Shown: piece after piece, positions 33,204 to 44,619 of the stretch
How positions within the stretch are numbered: the first letter of the stretch is position 1
How the letters are laid out: each line of letters opens with the position of its first letter
NCBI GenBank assembly: GCA_002104935.1
Contig: MCGT01000001.1
Span: forward strand, 434,001 to 498,000
DNA length: 64,000 nt
Direction: 5' to 3'
From: Hesseltinella vesiculosa
Lineage: Eukaryota; Mucoromycota; Mucoromycetes; Mucorales; Cunninghamellaceae
Notes under the pieces: model-generated
Databases searched by the model: none
The model's input: the letters and a program-made list of their open reading frames with translations, nothing else
What the model was told of the DNA's origin: nothing
Position numbers and translations under genes: made by a program

Positions 33204-33594
33204 GCTCTCCTAGATTCTTTTAGAAATACCCCCCCCCCCTCTCTCTCTCTCTACTCTTTCATATTTATCAGCTATTTCATTTTGTGTCTAAATAAACTAA
33301 ATTCGCTTTCATCGACAAAAAAAAAAAAAAAAAAAAAAAAAAGAGAGAAATCAAAATCGTATGGCTATTTTTTTCATCGGCCAAAAGGATGGCAACATCT
33401 CTCCTAGCCAACGAGGTAGATTTTTCTACGTCTTCCATTCATCAAGGCAACACTCGATCTATCAACGGAGGAAGCACCTCCTTGACAATTCCCCCCTCTT
33501 CCTCTTCTTACTGCATCGCATGTCCCCCCCCTTTTTTTTTTGGCCCTTCTACCGCCAGAACCTCGTGTCGCTGCACTACTGCATCAGAGAGTTT
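33204..33594. other. 3' intergenic region with simple sequence
   Basis: Contains a C8 run followed by a (TC)n stretch at about 33229-33253 and a long A tract at about 33317-33341. No supported gene. Confidence 0.5.
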
Positions 33595-35066
33595 TTATTG
33601 CATTGAAGATCGAGTGCGTAAGGGGGGGGGAATCATCGTCACGGTAATAGAATGGGATAATTTGGCTACTGGTACAGATAAAATATATAAAAAAAATAGG
33701 ATGATATGTACAAAAGAGGTGAAAAGGAGCGAGAGAGAGCTTATTCTTCCTGCTGTTGCCAGCCTTGCATTCGTCTTGTGATTCTGGAGCGATGGCGATG
33801 GTCTGGATGGCGAGGGTGGTGATGTCGGTGTTTGAGTTGCCCGCGCCATTTGATCCATAGACGATCGCACCAACCTCCTGGCATGCAGCAAGGAAATACT
33901 GACCACCAGCAATGGGAGCCCCACCAGCACTGCATACATCCAGGGTCTAACTCGAGGCTCTTCATCGAGGTAGTTGACCAGCGCTGGTGATAAGACATGT
34001 CATCGTCATCGTCGTCTAGTTTAGGGGTCATGTCTGGGTGATGGCTGGGAGGCGACTGTTGATGGTACAAAAACGAGGATTGCATCACAGGCGGTGGTGA
34101 GGTGGGTGACAAGGCTGCTGGTGGGATGTGGGTCAAGTCAGCGGCTTGATGTTGGCGCTGGATCATCCAGTGCAGCGCCTCAGGGTTGCCACCAAGCGAG
34201 CGCCATTGAGAAGTGATCAGGTCGTAGAGTAATAAACCAGACAGAGTCAAAAAGGCTTCCCATTGCAAGGCGTCGGTCTGGCGAAATGGATTGTTGTCTG
34301 TGGAATAAAATAGGAGGCGAGAGGCCTGCTTGGTCAACAGGGCAATCGGGCGGTTCTGGTGCGTACAATACAAATCCAAGGAGGCGTCGGGCTGGGCGAT
34401 CATGTGCCATTGATACTCTTTTCGTATCACTTCACGATGTTCGTCGGTAGGCTCGTCTTCCCAGGCAAAGGTAAAGGTGGTGGTGGTGATGGTTGTGGTC
34501 TGAGCTCGGGGAGCGAGTTGGCGGCAGACAAATGTGATGGATTCCCAGGCTTGCTGCCAGAGGCTCCAGAGAGGAGCATGGTTGGTGGCATCGTACAGGG
34601 TGACATGAGGCTGGTGTTGTTTGGGGATCATCAAAGGCTCCACAGAGTCATTGGGCGGCTCCGCCGAATCATGAGAGGCAGGAGGTGACAAGGGTGTGCC
34701 AAGGTGAGCAGGATCGAGCCCGGTGGGTTCATTGGCTGTCGGCAGGTTTGTCGGAGGGGAGTCGATATCATCTTGAAGCTGCAGTAAAGAGTGCAGAGGA
34801 ATGGCGCTAGGTCGATAAAACACAAGCTTGCCATTGACATCACGGCACACAGTGCAACGTGTGGAAGCTGGCATCAGATGCGTGGTATCAAAGACTTCGC
34901 CATGAGAAAGAAGCAACTGGAAGGTAGGCGGCTGTGTAGGAAGGATGGCTTGATTGGATGGTTCTTGGCGAGGAGAGGCGACGGGGGCGGGACTGACGAT
35001 CGAGACCTCGCCCTTGCTGTTGTTCAAGGTCAATGGTTGGTTGTCAGGCTTCACCGATCCTGTCAT
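33595..35066 (-). CDS. uncharacterised, probably membrane-anchored protein; apparent frameshift before the membrane segment
   Basis: From the start at 35066 one frame runs about 440 codons to a stop at 33741. Its N-terminal two thirds look genuine: a CTVCRDVNGKLVFYRP segment, a central beta-rich block (TTFTFAWEDEPTDEH, REVIRKEYQWHMI, LYCTHQNRPIALLTK, EAFLTLSGLLLYDL) that resembles tubby-like or LURP-like folds in fungi (tentative), then Pro/Ser-rich and Asp-run linkers. After DDDDMSYHQRW the frame turns into Cys/Trp/His-rich nonsense, while the -1 frame reads LVNYLDEEPRVRPWM and a clear membrane helix (YAVLVGLPLLVVSISLLH). The change must lie between about 33950 and 33999. No splice pair fixes it. 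A one-base assembly deletion is the simplest explanation. Confidence 0.55.
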
Positions 35067-35314
35067 CTTGTATACTATTGACAACTTTTCTTGTCTTGGA
35101 CAATAAAAAAAAAAGTAGGAAAGAAATAAAAAAAGCACGAAAAAAAAGGAGCAGACCCTTTTTTTTTTTTTTTTTATCCAGCCCTGGACAGCCTCGGTTC
35201 CAAAACATCCACGGTTGTCTCCTTTTCTATTTCAAACAAGAAGTATACAAAATGTCATTTATTTTATCATGGGGTCAAAAAAAAAGAGAATTCGAGAAGT
35301 TGCAATGGATTTGT

Positions 35315-36204
35315 TTAGACGGCATCTATGATGAAAAACAGTGAGTTTGAGATCGGTCAAGAGAGCAGACACTTACCAGAGACAAGCTTGTTCAACTTGG
35401 CAAGCTTGGAAGAGACAGTCAAATCAATGCTCTTGTCACCAAGTTCAACGAGAAGACCACCGAGGATATCAGGCTTGACCTTGTTGGAAACCAACAACTT
35501 CTTGCCTTCGGCCAATTGGCTCTTTTGGAGAGCTTCAGCAACCTTGTTCAAGGTAGCCTTGTCAAGAGCCTAAAGAAGAGGTGAGGAACCGAAAGGCTGC
35601 TTTGGTGAGGTTACCTTGGCAGAGGTGACAACCAAGGAGAGTTCGTTGCGGTGGGCGCTCATCAATTCGCCAAAGGAGTCAATGACCTTGGCAGATTCAG
35701 GAAGACGACCGTTTTCAGCCAAAGTTTCAAAGAAGTTCTTGGTCAGGTTGTGGACCTTGCCAGACTTGGCCAACAAGGAAGCGATAGAGTCCTTCTTTTC
35801 CTTGCGGGACAAGGTGGGGTTTTCCAAAAAGGAGGCAACTTGCTTATCCTTGGCAGCAAAGGATTGGAATTGCTTCAAGTCCTTTTCAACAGTGTCCAAG
35901 GCGTTTTCACGGGCGGCAGCCACGTACAAAGCAGTAGCATAACGACCATCCAAACCAAACAAGGTGATGGGAGCCTACACAAGCAAACATTGGCAAATTA
36001 GTGGCTGATTTATCGTCTGTTTATCGAACGTTGCCCAACAAGGTTGATTGAGATGTTTACCTTGATGGATTGAGCAGAAGCAGCGTAGCTACGGGTCAAC
36101 TATGATTAAAGAGAGCAGGGTGAGTGTCATTGCTGGCTTTGACTGAAGATCTCGTCTATTACTTGAGGAACGCTAGTGGTTAAACGGGCAAAACGGGAAG
36201 CCAT
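35315..36204 (-). CDS. ATP5: mitochondrial ATP synthase subunit 5 (OSCP)
   Basis: 214 residues from five exons (reverse): 36163-36204, 36061-36099, 35615-35974, 35377-35569 and 35315-35325. The last coding exon is 11 nt (Asp-Ala-Val-stop). Mitochondrial presequence: MASRFARLTTSVPQLTRSYA. The body has the OSCP fold: GLDGRYATALYVAA, LMSAHRNELSLVVTSA, then the C-terminal KVKPDILGGLLVELGDKSID and KLNKLVSDAV. OSCP sits on top of F1 and links it to the peripheral stalk. Head-to-head with farnesyl diphosphate synthase, 323 bp apart. Confidence 0.96.
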
Positions 36205-36527
36205 TGTTTCTAGTCTATAAAAGAAAAAGGGAGAAGAGAGAAAAAAAAAATGGGTTTGTTTTTTTTCACAGTGGCACTCTGGCTGGGAAAAAAAAAGCCT
36301 GCCAGCAAGAACCCCTCGTTCTCCGCCCAGTCATTTTTTTGGTGTGACTTTTTTTTTTTTTTTTTTTTTTGGACTTGATGATGTCACACAAGGCCGTGCT
36401 TTTTTAGACACCCATCGAGCCTGTCTCTCGTTATTTTTCTTTTTCTCTTTGTTCATCATGTAAGTCCAAGCGTACCATCGGCCTGGGTTAAGTGGACTGA
36501 CCACGCTCTATCATAACTAGATATAAC
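36205..36527. promoter_or_regulatory. divergent promoter of OSCP and FPP synthase, with a 5' UTR intron
   Basis: 323 bases between starts. A candidate 61-nt 5' UTR intron of the FPP synthase gene spans 36460-36520 (GTAAGT donor, ACTAG acceptor), ending seven bases before the ATG. An A/T-run core at 36349-36370 may act as a nucleosome-free element. Confidence 0.45.
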
Positions 36528-37769
36528 ATGGTTGCTATTAAGTTGCAAAAGGAAGAAAACCGCAAAGCCTTTTTGGATGTCTATCCCCGTTTGGCTGATG
36601 AAATTCTTGAAGAACTGAAAAAGTACAACATGCCTGAAGATGCTTATGAATGGACCAAGGAAGTAAGCGTGACCCCCTATTTTTAGAACCTGCTGAACTC
36701 ACACTACCCCTTTCTTTAGAACCTGTTCTACAATGTGCCTGGCGGCAAGTTGAACCGTGGTTTGTCGGTCGTTGACACTCTCCGTATCTTAAAGGGGGAT
36801 GCCATCACTGAAGATGATGTCTTCAAGGCCACTGTTCTTGGCTGGTTGGTGGAATTCGTAAGTGTTTTTTTTATTATTATTGTTGGTGCTCACGACTTCT
36901 TCTGATACTAGCTCCAAGCCTTTTTCTTGGTGTCGGATGATATCATGGATGCCTCCATCACCCGACGTGGGCAACCCTGTTGGTACAAAAAGGACGGCGT
37001 TGGCATGGTGGCCATCAACGACGCCTTCATTTTGGAATCGTGCATCTACATCTTTTTGAAAAAGTACTTCAAGGCCACCGACTACTACATCGATTTGGTC
37101 GAATTGTTCCATGAAGTCACCTTCCAAACCGAATTGGGTCAACTCTGTGATCTGATTACTGCTCCTGAAGACCATGTGGATCTGAGCAAGTTCTCAGTGG
37201 CCAAGCACAAGTTCATTGTCATCTTCAAGACCGCCTACTACTCCTTCTACTTGCCTGTTGCCTTGGCCATGATGATGAACGGCGTCAAGACCCAAGAAGC
37301 TTACGACCAAGCTCGCAACATCTTGATCCCCTTGGGTGAATACTTCCAAGTCCAAGACGACTACTTGGATTGTTATGGTGATCCTGCCTTCATCGGTAAG
37401 ATCGGTACCGACATCCAAGACAACAAGTGTTCTTGGCTGGTCAACCAAGCCCTAGCCATTGCCACCCCTGAGCAACGTCAAGTGTTGGATGTAAGTTAAG
37501 AGTAACCATGGATCATTTTCGCGGCTGACGCTTTTTTTTATTTCTTTCACCCCCATCTTTAGGACAACTATGGTAAGAAGGATGCCGAAGCCGAAGCCAA
37601 GATCAAGGCTCTCTACATTGATCTCGGTATCGAAGGCATCTACAAGGCCTATGAAGAAAAATCCTTCCAAGATTTGACTGCCTTGATCGCCCAAGTGGAC
37701 GAATCCACCGGTGTCAAGAAGGCCGTCTTCACTGAATTCATGGATAAGATCTACAAGCGTACCAAGTAA
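36528..37769 (+). CDS. ERG20: farnesyl diphosphate synthase
   Basis: 352 residues from four exons: 36528-36662, 36720-36857, 36912-37490 and 37563-37769. It condenses DMAPP and IPP to geranyl and then farnesyl diphosphate, feeding sterols, dolichol, quinones and (in zygomycete-type fungi) carotenoid-derived trisporoids. Both Asp-rich metal-binding motifs are present: first DDIMD in [15 protein letters not shown], second DDYLD in [16 protein letters not shown]. Family landmarks also include [28 protein letters not shown] and [14 protein letters not shown]. The C-terminus KIYKRTK matches the conserved Lys/Arg end. Length equals yeast Erg20 (352). Confidence 0.97.
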
Positions 37770-37923
37770 TCCTTCTCTCACCACTTTGCCATTTTTGTTA
37801 CCACATAATTCACTCGTAGAAATCATATTAATTAAAAAATGTTCGTGTGCCCTTTTTCATGCAGTGGCTTTTCAACCTTTTTTTTTTTTTTTTATTCATC
37901 CATTTTTTTTTTTTTTTTTTTAC

Positions 37924-38986
37924 ATGACATCCACTGTGCCTGCCGGCCCCACATCGATACCCGCTCCATGCCAAGTGTGCGAGGCCCAACCTTGGAAATA
38001 TAAATGCCCTCGCTGCCATACATTAAGCTGCTCAGTGCCATGTGTCAAAAAGCACAAGCTCGATCACGGCTGTTCCGGCGAACGAAGCAAGACCCACTTT
38101 GTTGCTCGGCGCGAGTACAATGAAAGCAACATGATGAGTGGTAAGTTCATCTTGCTCACCATCATGTGACTAGTTTCCTCATTGTTTTTATGGCATGGCC
38201 GTAGACTATGTCTACTTGGAAGACGTGGCTCGCCAGTCTGACAATATTACTCGCCATCGAATGAAGGAGTACAAGGCTCCCAAAGCAAACCAATTCAAGG
38301 CCAAGGCACTGATGCGCCAGGCAAAGCAGCTGGGCATTGTTTACCAGATGCTCCCTGTGGGTATGTCAAGACATACCGCCAACCGCACAAACTACAACAC
38401 AAAGTGAGTGCCAGCCGTCCCACTCTCACAGCTTTGTTCATGACCTTTTCTCTAGACTGAAGGAAATGTTCTGGTCCATCGAATTCTCATTCCCAAATTG
38501 CAAGAACAAACGTATTTTGGATCATGGGTAAGACAAGTGTCGCGCGTATGACTGGATGCTCACCCTCGCTTGCGACGACTCAGCAATCTTGGCAGCCGGA
38601 CGCTGCGGCAGGTGCTCGATAATTTGCTGATGACAGAAACACCCCATGGTAGACAGGACTACGCCACCATCCGTCACGAACTGAAGCCGTACATTGACAG
38701 CGGGATGGAGCAATGGACAATTGCCTTGAAGCAGGATCGACGACGCATCAACATCACGCCTTGCCTAGACCGCACCATGAACGAGTGCCTCCAATATGAA
38801 ACTGTGATCGAATACCCAACCATCGTCCTCTGGTTTCAAGAACCACCTCCTTTGACCGACAAGGTCCAAGACATAGTGGTAGATCAGCCCGAAGAAAATG
38901 AGGATGCCTCTTCAGGGTCTTCCGATAGCAGTAGCGATCAAGACGACAATGGCCACGGCGGTCAAGATCAGGAAGAAGATGAATAA
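37924..38986 (+). CDS. BCD1: box C/D snoRNP assembly factor Bcd1 (HIT zinc finger)
   Basis: 296 residues from four exons: 37924-38140, 38205-38403, 38456-38527 and 38584-38986. An N-terminal HIT zinc finger (about residues 16-52) has the C-x2-C, C-x2-C, C-x3-C, H-x3-C pattern (CQVCEAQPWKYKCPRCHTLS onward). Then come the Bcd1-specific blocks DYVYLEDVARQSDNITRHR, LKEMFWSIEFSFPNC and LRQVLDNLL, and an acidic Ser-rich tail. Bcd1/ZNHIT6 is a nuclear factor that stabilises box C/D snoRNAs and works with the R2TP pathway. The gene begins right after two T/A runs; the ATG at 37924 is the first one in the finger's frame past those runs. Confidence 0.93.
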
Positions 38987-40327
38987 ACCAGCTGGCTCTA
39001 AACTTCGCTTTTGTCTTTTCTGCTCACTCCCACCCCTATTTCAGATCTCCATGCGGAGATCGTATTGCACAGATCTTTTTTTTTATTCCCGTTTTTTCCG
39101 TCGTTTCTTTGGCAGGGGGATGGATCCACTTGGCTGACTTCTCCCTGATCGACTAGTATTCTTCGGGGCATCCATGCAAAGTTTGACATCGATCCACCGG
39201 CACAAATAGGCACAGCTTAAGTTTCGAGCGTGGCTTTGTGTCATGCTCCATCAAAAAAATCAATAAACTTTCCCAGCACCTTTTCCCGAGGCAACCTTTC
39301 CCAGGCGATCTGACCAAAATCAGCAAAAATTCGACTTTTGTCGAGTCGCCTCCCTCTCTTCAGCACTTGCACAGGAGAGCTAAGGGTCTCCCAGCTGACA
39401 GCAGCCCACCCCAAGCTGGATGGTCATGATGAACCGCTGGCGAGGATGTGGCCCTCCTAACAAAGGCCACGGCGTAGCCGCTGCCAATATACCAGTTTCT
39501 TGTTATTCACAGCTTGGAAGAAAAAAATAGCGACTCTCCATCGCATGATATCAGCGCGAAAGACCAGCGGCCAAACCTTGGTCGGCATGATTTCTTAACC
39601 AGGTCCTCTTCACCTACCGCAAGCTTGTGGCAATTTGAAACTGCAGTGATCCTCACCTTCAATTTTTTTTTTTTTTTTGTTGACAGTGGCAAAAGCGCTT
39701 GGCTTTTTTTTCACCTCGTTATTTATTTTTATATTTGCTTTTTCCTGTGGCGAAGGCAAGCTTGGCATAAAAGACCGGTGCTATTTTTGGAAATGGCCCA
39801 CGGGTATGCTAATGCGACCCTCCCGCCACGACCCTCCCGCCACGAACTGACATCAAAGGTCGACAAGGGAAGTCAGTTCGACCTTCTGATTGGAGCATAT
39901 CTTCTTGGAAAGTGCCCTTCAAATAAAAATAGGGATGGAAAGATCAGAAATGACTGGCGGGTTGGCCCTTTGGTTTGTATCCATAGGCTCCGCCTATTTG
40001 ACAAAGAAGGGTCAGAACAGTCAGAAGGGTGATGGTGTCAATGATGGCATCACTTCCCCAGCAAGATGGCTTAGTTTGCAAAGGACGAGGATAAATCACG
40101 AACTTGGGTAAGCGTCACCTCGATTCTAGAATGGAAATAAAAGTGATTGGCCACGGAAAAGGTTACCTTTTTCGGGATCTCGGCAAAAGCACCGTTGCGG
40201 CATTTCTCTCTGGAGAAAGCTTTTTTTTGGTTTTGGAAAGCGGCCATTGAATAATAAAAAGACTGGTTCCATGGATTTTTCTTTTTCGTTTCTTCTTCTC
40301 ATCCATTTATTTATTCCTACATCTGCC
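38987..40327. other. long intergenic region
   Basis: 1.3 kb. Contains a tandem 14-bp duplication (CCCTCCCGCCACGA, about 39821-39846) directly followed by a 9-bp stem hairpin (CGAACTGAC at 39843-39851 with GTCAGTTCG at 39872-39880). A possible fragment of the dispersed repeat (GGCGATCTGACCAAAATCAG) lies near 39304. No convincing gene. Confidence 0.45.
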
Positions 40328-42014
40328 ATGCTCATCAAAGAATTCCGAGTCATCAACAACTGCACCCAAGCCGAATACCAAGTGGGTAAGTTGTGCATGA
40401 GAGATCTTAGAGTCCAAAAGAAGATGGTGTTGTCTAAATGACAGCCTTTTTATGAACATGATGGAATAGCACAATTGTATTCCACCGCCATGGCGTCCAA
40501 GGAAACAACAGGCGGAGGTGAAGGCGTGGAAGTGATCAAGAATGAGCCTTATGAAAACCCTGATGGTCAAAAGGGTCAGTACACCTATAAGATCTATCGT
40601 CTTGCTTCGCGAGTCCCCGCCTTTGTACGTGCCATCGCTCCTCATGGCGCTCTCGATCTTTATGAAGAAGTAAGCTCACATCATCCCCTTCACCCGATCG
40701 CTACAACAGTAACTAATCATTCGATGTTCCTCTCTATTAGGCTTGGAACGCCTACCCATACTGCAAAACCGGTAAGCTTGACTGGGGACAAGGAGGGGTA
40801 AAAAAAAAGGAGAAAACCGTTGGGGGAAGTGTTGGGGAAGGGGGTGATGGAAAAGGGTCGGTTTATTTTTTTTATATTCTCTTCATCGTGGAAGGGGTGT
40901 GGATTGGGTTGAGCAAGGGAAGAATCAGGGAACCTGAGATCAGCCGGTCTCTGTGCCCCTCCCCTCGCCAAAAGCCATTCAAGAGCCTTTTGATGCGTTG
41001 AATGGGTCATCGTGCTGGAACAGGGAGGGCTGCGAACGTTGGAATGAAGGATAAAATACACATGACACTATTTTATTGACCCCCTTTTTATTATTCTCGC
41101 CATGTTGCGCTTGACTTTTTAGTGCTAAAGGTAAGGAAGCAAAAAAGATTGGGCGGGTCAACATGTGCTTCATTTAGTTTAATTTGGCTCAATTTTTTGT
41201 TTTTGTTATACTGGCTTGCCTTTTATAGAACGGCTGGTTAAAGGACAATTTCTCCATTGTGTATGAAACCCTCCATGTGGACGGCAGTCGCGGTGACTTG
41301 GAAAACGCTTTGAACTTGACAAAAGAAGGTAACTGTTAGAGACAGCAGGGTGTCAAAAAAAAACCAGGAAGGGGCAAGAAGAAAGAGGAGGTCATCGCAC
41401 AAACCGTCGTACAAAAGCAAACATAGGAGTACATGTGCAACCTAGAGCAGATCCTCATTTACTGACTTTTCCTTTAGAATTGAAGAAACGTGAGGTGGTG
41501 ATCATTGATATTGCCAAGGACAAGATCGACAGCAAAGATTATAAGCCGTCGGAAGATCCTCGGCTGTTCCATTCTCAGAAGACCGGCCGCGGTCCCTTGG
41601 TCGACCCCAACTGGCAGCAAAAGGTGGATCCCGTGATGACCTGTTATAAGCTTGTGTACATTGAATTCAAATGGTTTGGCATCCAATCTCGAACCGAATC
41701 GTTTATTGCCAACTCGATCCATTCTTTATTCACGAAGTTCCACAGGTAAAAAGACCATTGGCCCCAAATGGCATTCCCTAAGTGCCGTTTTTCTTCCTTT
41801 TTACAGACAACTCTTCTGCTGGACCGACGAATGGTATGGTATGACCATTGAAGATATTCGAAACATGGAAGAAAAGACAAAGAAGGAATTGGATGAAAAG
41901 CGTATGGAAAATGTACCCGTCAACGGCTCTATCCATGGCTCCATCCAAGACTCCGGAAACGGCTCCATGCTCAACGGCTCTCTTAAATCCAAGCGCTCCA
42001 TCCTTGGCAAATAG
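40328..42014 (+). CDS. class I phosphatidylinositol transfer protein
   Basis: 290 residues from seven exons: 40328-40385, 40470-40669, 40741-40771, 41123-41130, 41229-41328, 41478-41745 and 41807-42014. The fourth exon is only 8 nt and is needed to join [10 protein letters not shown] to [11 protein letters not shown] in frame. The StART-like PITP domain fills the protein: [38 protein letters not shown], the lipid-headgroup loop KYKIYRL-type strand ([18 protein letters not shown]), [19 protein letters not shown] and [20 protein letters not shown]. These animal-type PITPs exchange phosphatidylinositol and phosphatidylcholine between membranes and are distinct from fungal Sec14. A longer in-frame upstream ATG (40271) would add a hydrophobic leader; the start at 40328 matches the family. 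Confidence 0.95.
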
Positions 42015-42253
42015 ATCCCCACTCCCCCTTTTTTTGATTTTATTTATTCACTCGTAAGTTGTAGATGTCTCTTTTTCCCTGTTCTACCTCTCTCTTTGTA
42101 AGCATAGCACGCGATCTCCCCTCCCATCTTACCCTGCCATTTTTTTGTCCCTCGAATCCATCCTCAAACAGCATTTTTTTGATTTTTTGACCAGCCTTTT
42201 TTTTTTTAAACGACCTTTTTTTTTTTTTTTATTTACATTGGACACGGGGCATG

Positions 42254-42742
42254 TTATTCTTGATTCTTTCTAGGAGAGTCAGCTATGGTATAGTAGTTGC
42301 CATGGGTTTTTTTTGCGTTCGACAGGAGGGCATGACCGTCGGTGGAGACGGGAGAGTCTGGCCGCACCGCCAGGTTTTGCCGGGCGTCCCAGATATGAAT
42401 CAGAGGAGCCAAGTCGGCAGTGGCAGACGGCTGCTGAATGGTGTCAACAAAGTGAGAAAGATCATTCATATCCTTGATCAAAGTAGCATCGGTGCGAGGG
42501 AGTAGTTGAGCAAGTCGACAGAGATGATCCAACCGATCTTGGTTGATGTTGGTGGGTTGTGAGTTATTAGGAAGTAAGCTTTTGACAGTCCAAGTAGGTG
42601 CCAAAGGCTATTCGTATTCGAGCAAGAAAAAAAATTATAAACTGTGACAACAAGATATTAAATAGACAAAATAAGTTATTACCAAACCATCAGCATCAAC
42701 TTTACACTGACTCGAAAACGATCGCTTCAATAGTCGATGCAT
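42254..42742 (-). CDS. mitochondrial glutamyl-tRNA(Gln) amidotransferase subunit C (GatC-like)
   Basis: 137 residues from two exons (reverse): 42683-42742 and 42254-42607. A short basic presequence (MHRLLKRSFSSQCKV) fits mitochondrial import. The body shows the GatC pattern: LDHLCRLAQLLPRTDATLI, a helix DMNDLSHFVDTIQ, then the wrapped tail with VRPDSPVSTDGHALLSNA and GNYYTIA. GatC stabilises the GatA/GatB complex that converts Glu-tRNA(Gln) to Gln-tRNA(Gln) in mitochondria. Sequence similarity in this family is low, so confidence is moderate. It is head-to-head with SAM37, only 126 bp apart. Confidence 0.75.
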
Positions 42743-42868
42743 CGTGAAAACGTGTCCAGACAAAGGGAAAAAAAAAAAAAAAAAAAAAAAAAGCCAGCCA
42801 GGAAAAAGCCCTGGTATCGTTTTTTTTCACCTTTTTTTTTTTTCCCCTCAACCAAAAACAATAGAACG
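42743..42868. promoter_or_regulatory. short divergent promoter shared by GatC-like and SAM37 genes
   Basis: 126 bases between the two start codons, with an A22 tract (about 42770-42792) and T runs. Both products are mitochondrial. Confidence 0.6.
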
Positions 42869-44268
42869 ATGGCACCTTTACAGTTATACGTGTGGGGACC
42901 AGCACTGGATGCTCCTTCTATCGATCCAAAGAGCGTGATTATCGAAGCTTACTTGCGTGTGCTCAACCTGCCATACACCGTCGTCTACGCCAATGATCCT
43001 CAAGCCAGCCCAACAGGTAACCTTCACGCCTCAGCTGTATTGTTACCTCTATTGACTCGATCTGATGACACTTCCCTACTTTTTTTTTTTTTTACTTGCC
43101 ATGTTAGGTGAGCTTCCACTGCTGAAACATGGTGCGTCCTGGATTGCTGGCTCGGATCGCATTATCTCCCATTTAACAAAGCATGGCCATGACGCCAATG
43201 CCAGTCTGACCCCTCTTGAAAAAGCTGACGCTCAAGCGTAACAAATTCCCCTTAACACCAAGCAAACAACATCACTGACTTGAGCATTTGTTTATAGGTA
43301 TAAGAATCTGGCTGAAGAGCGCCTTTTGGACTGCATGGTAAGACATTTCTTCCCAGCTCAAGTCTTCTTTGACTCACCGCCGTTCTTCTTGCACAGTTGT
43401 ATACGTGGTACGCTGATTCGTCAAACTTTATCAAGGCCATCCGCCCTGCCTATGCTCAGTTATTAGCCTTCCCATCCAAGTACCTTGTGCCCATCCAACT
43501 GAAAAAGAACGCCAAAGCTCGCCTCGCCAAATACGACGTCCAGATCACTGGCGACGACATTACTCTACCCGAGAACGAGCAGGAAGAAATGAAGGAACTG
43601 CAACGCACTGGCTGGCACCAAGTAGGATCGTGCCCAATGTTGTTTGCTTGGATCTGACGTATTCTTTGTATATAGATGTACCGACTAGCTAGAGAGACCT
43701 ACCGAGTGCTGGATGACAAGCTTGGGGATCAAACCTACATGTTGGGCGAAGAGTAGGAGATGGATCATAGGCTAGACTGCCTGGCACTGACGTCTCTTTT
43801 TTTCTCTACTTTTCTGCTCATGCTAGACCCTCGACGCTGGACTGTGTGGTGTTTGGGTACCTTGCCTTGCACTATTTCCCTCAATTACCCCACGGGCGCT
43901 TGCAACACATCCTCAAAGGAGAATACCCTCGCCTGGCCAGCTATTGTGACCGCTTCCAGCAACAATACTTTTCCAGCCAAGTCCAATCATCCCAACCTGC
44001 CGAGGATGTGCCGTCCTTTTGGAAGATGGTATGGCAGCAACCCCTGGCCTACCTCTCCGCTGTCCGCAGCACGCCCGACACCTCTAACAAACCCAGTCCT
44101 GAAAAGAGTCCTGAGCAAATCGAATTTGAAAAGAAGCGCATCTGGTCCTTTGCAGGTGGTATCACCTTTTTGCTGGCCTATGTCATTTACAATGGTCTGG
44201 TCAGCGTAGAAATAGATAATGGCGATGAAGACGACGACTTTGAATACGAAGAACGTTCTTTGCTATGA
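42869..44268 (+). CDS. metaxin/Sam37-like subunit of the mitochondrial SAM complex
   Basis: 353 residues from six exons: 42869-43016, 43108-43237, 43298-43337, 43397-43621, 43676-43752 and 43827-44268. It has an N-terminal GST-like metaxin domain (LQLYVWGPALDAPSIDPK, GELPLLKHGASWIAGSDRI) and a C-terminal GST-like half (EPSTLDCVVFGYLALHYFP, QHILKGEYPRLASYCDRF). One C-terminal membrane helix follows (FAGGITFLLAYVIYNGLV), then an acidic tail. Sam37/metaxin-1 works with Sam50 and Sam35 in the outer mitochondrial membrane to insert beta-barrel proteins. The tail anchor matches Sam37 rather than Sam35. Confidence 0.92.
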
Positions 44269-44619
44269 AAATAAAATCCTGCCCAGTGAACAAATTTCCC
44301 TCTCTCTCTCTTGCGCTGCTTGATGTATGAGCGGTAGAACACGCTCGTTTTTATTTCCATGTTCCTTTTCTCTTGCGTTGGCAGTGATCCACATGGATGA
44401 TATCTACTTTTTATTTAATACAAGCGACGCTGTGTGTAAACTGTGCCTAACTTTTTTTTTTTTTCCCGTGGCATTGGATCCTATCCCTCGTCTTCAGCCG
44501 CCAGCTTCCTCGACGTCGCATTCACAAGAAGATGATTTCCGAGACACAACTGGTTTACTTTTACTGTACAGTACAGAATTATATTATTTTTATTTATTTA
44601 TTTATTTTTGAAGAAGCTG
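44269..44619. other. convergent 3' intergenic region
   Basis: 351 bases between convergent genes, with an ATTT tandem repeat near 44586-44609 directly after the E2 gene's stop. No supported gene. Confidence 0.5.

Noticed and set aside
39300..39340. Possible fourth copy of the dispersed repeat
   Set aside because: Only one block of about 20 bases (GGCGATCTGACCAAAATCAG) matches; too short to call a copy.
39514..40032. 172-codon plus-strand frame
   Set aside because: Crosses a T run and tandem repeats, has no domain, and has no plausible promoter or splice partners.
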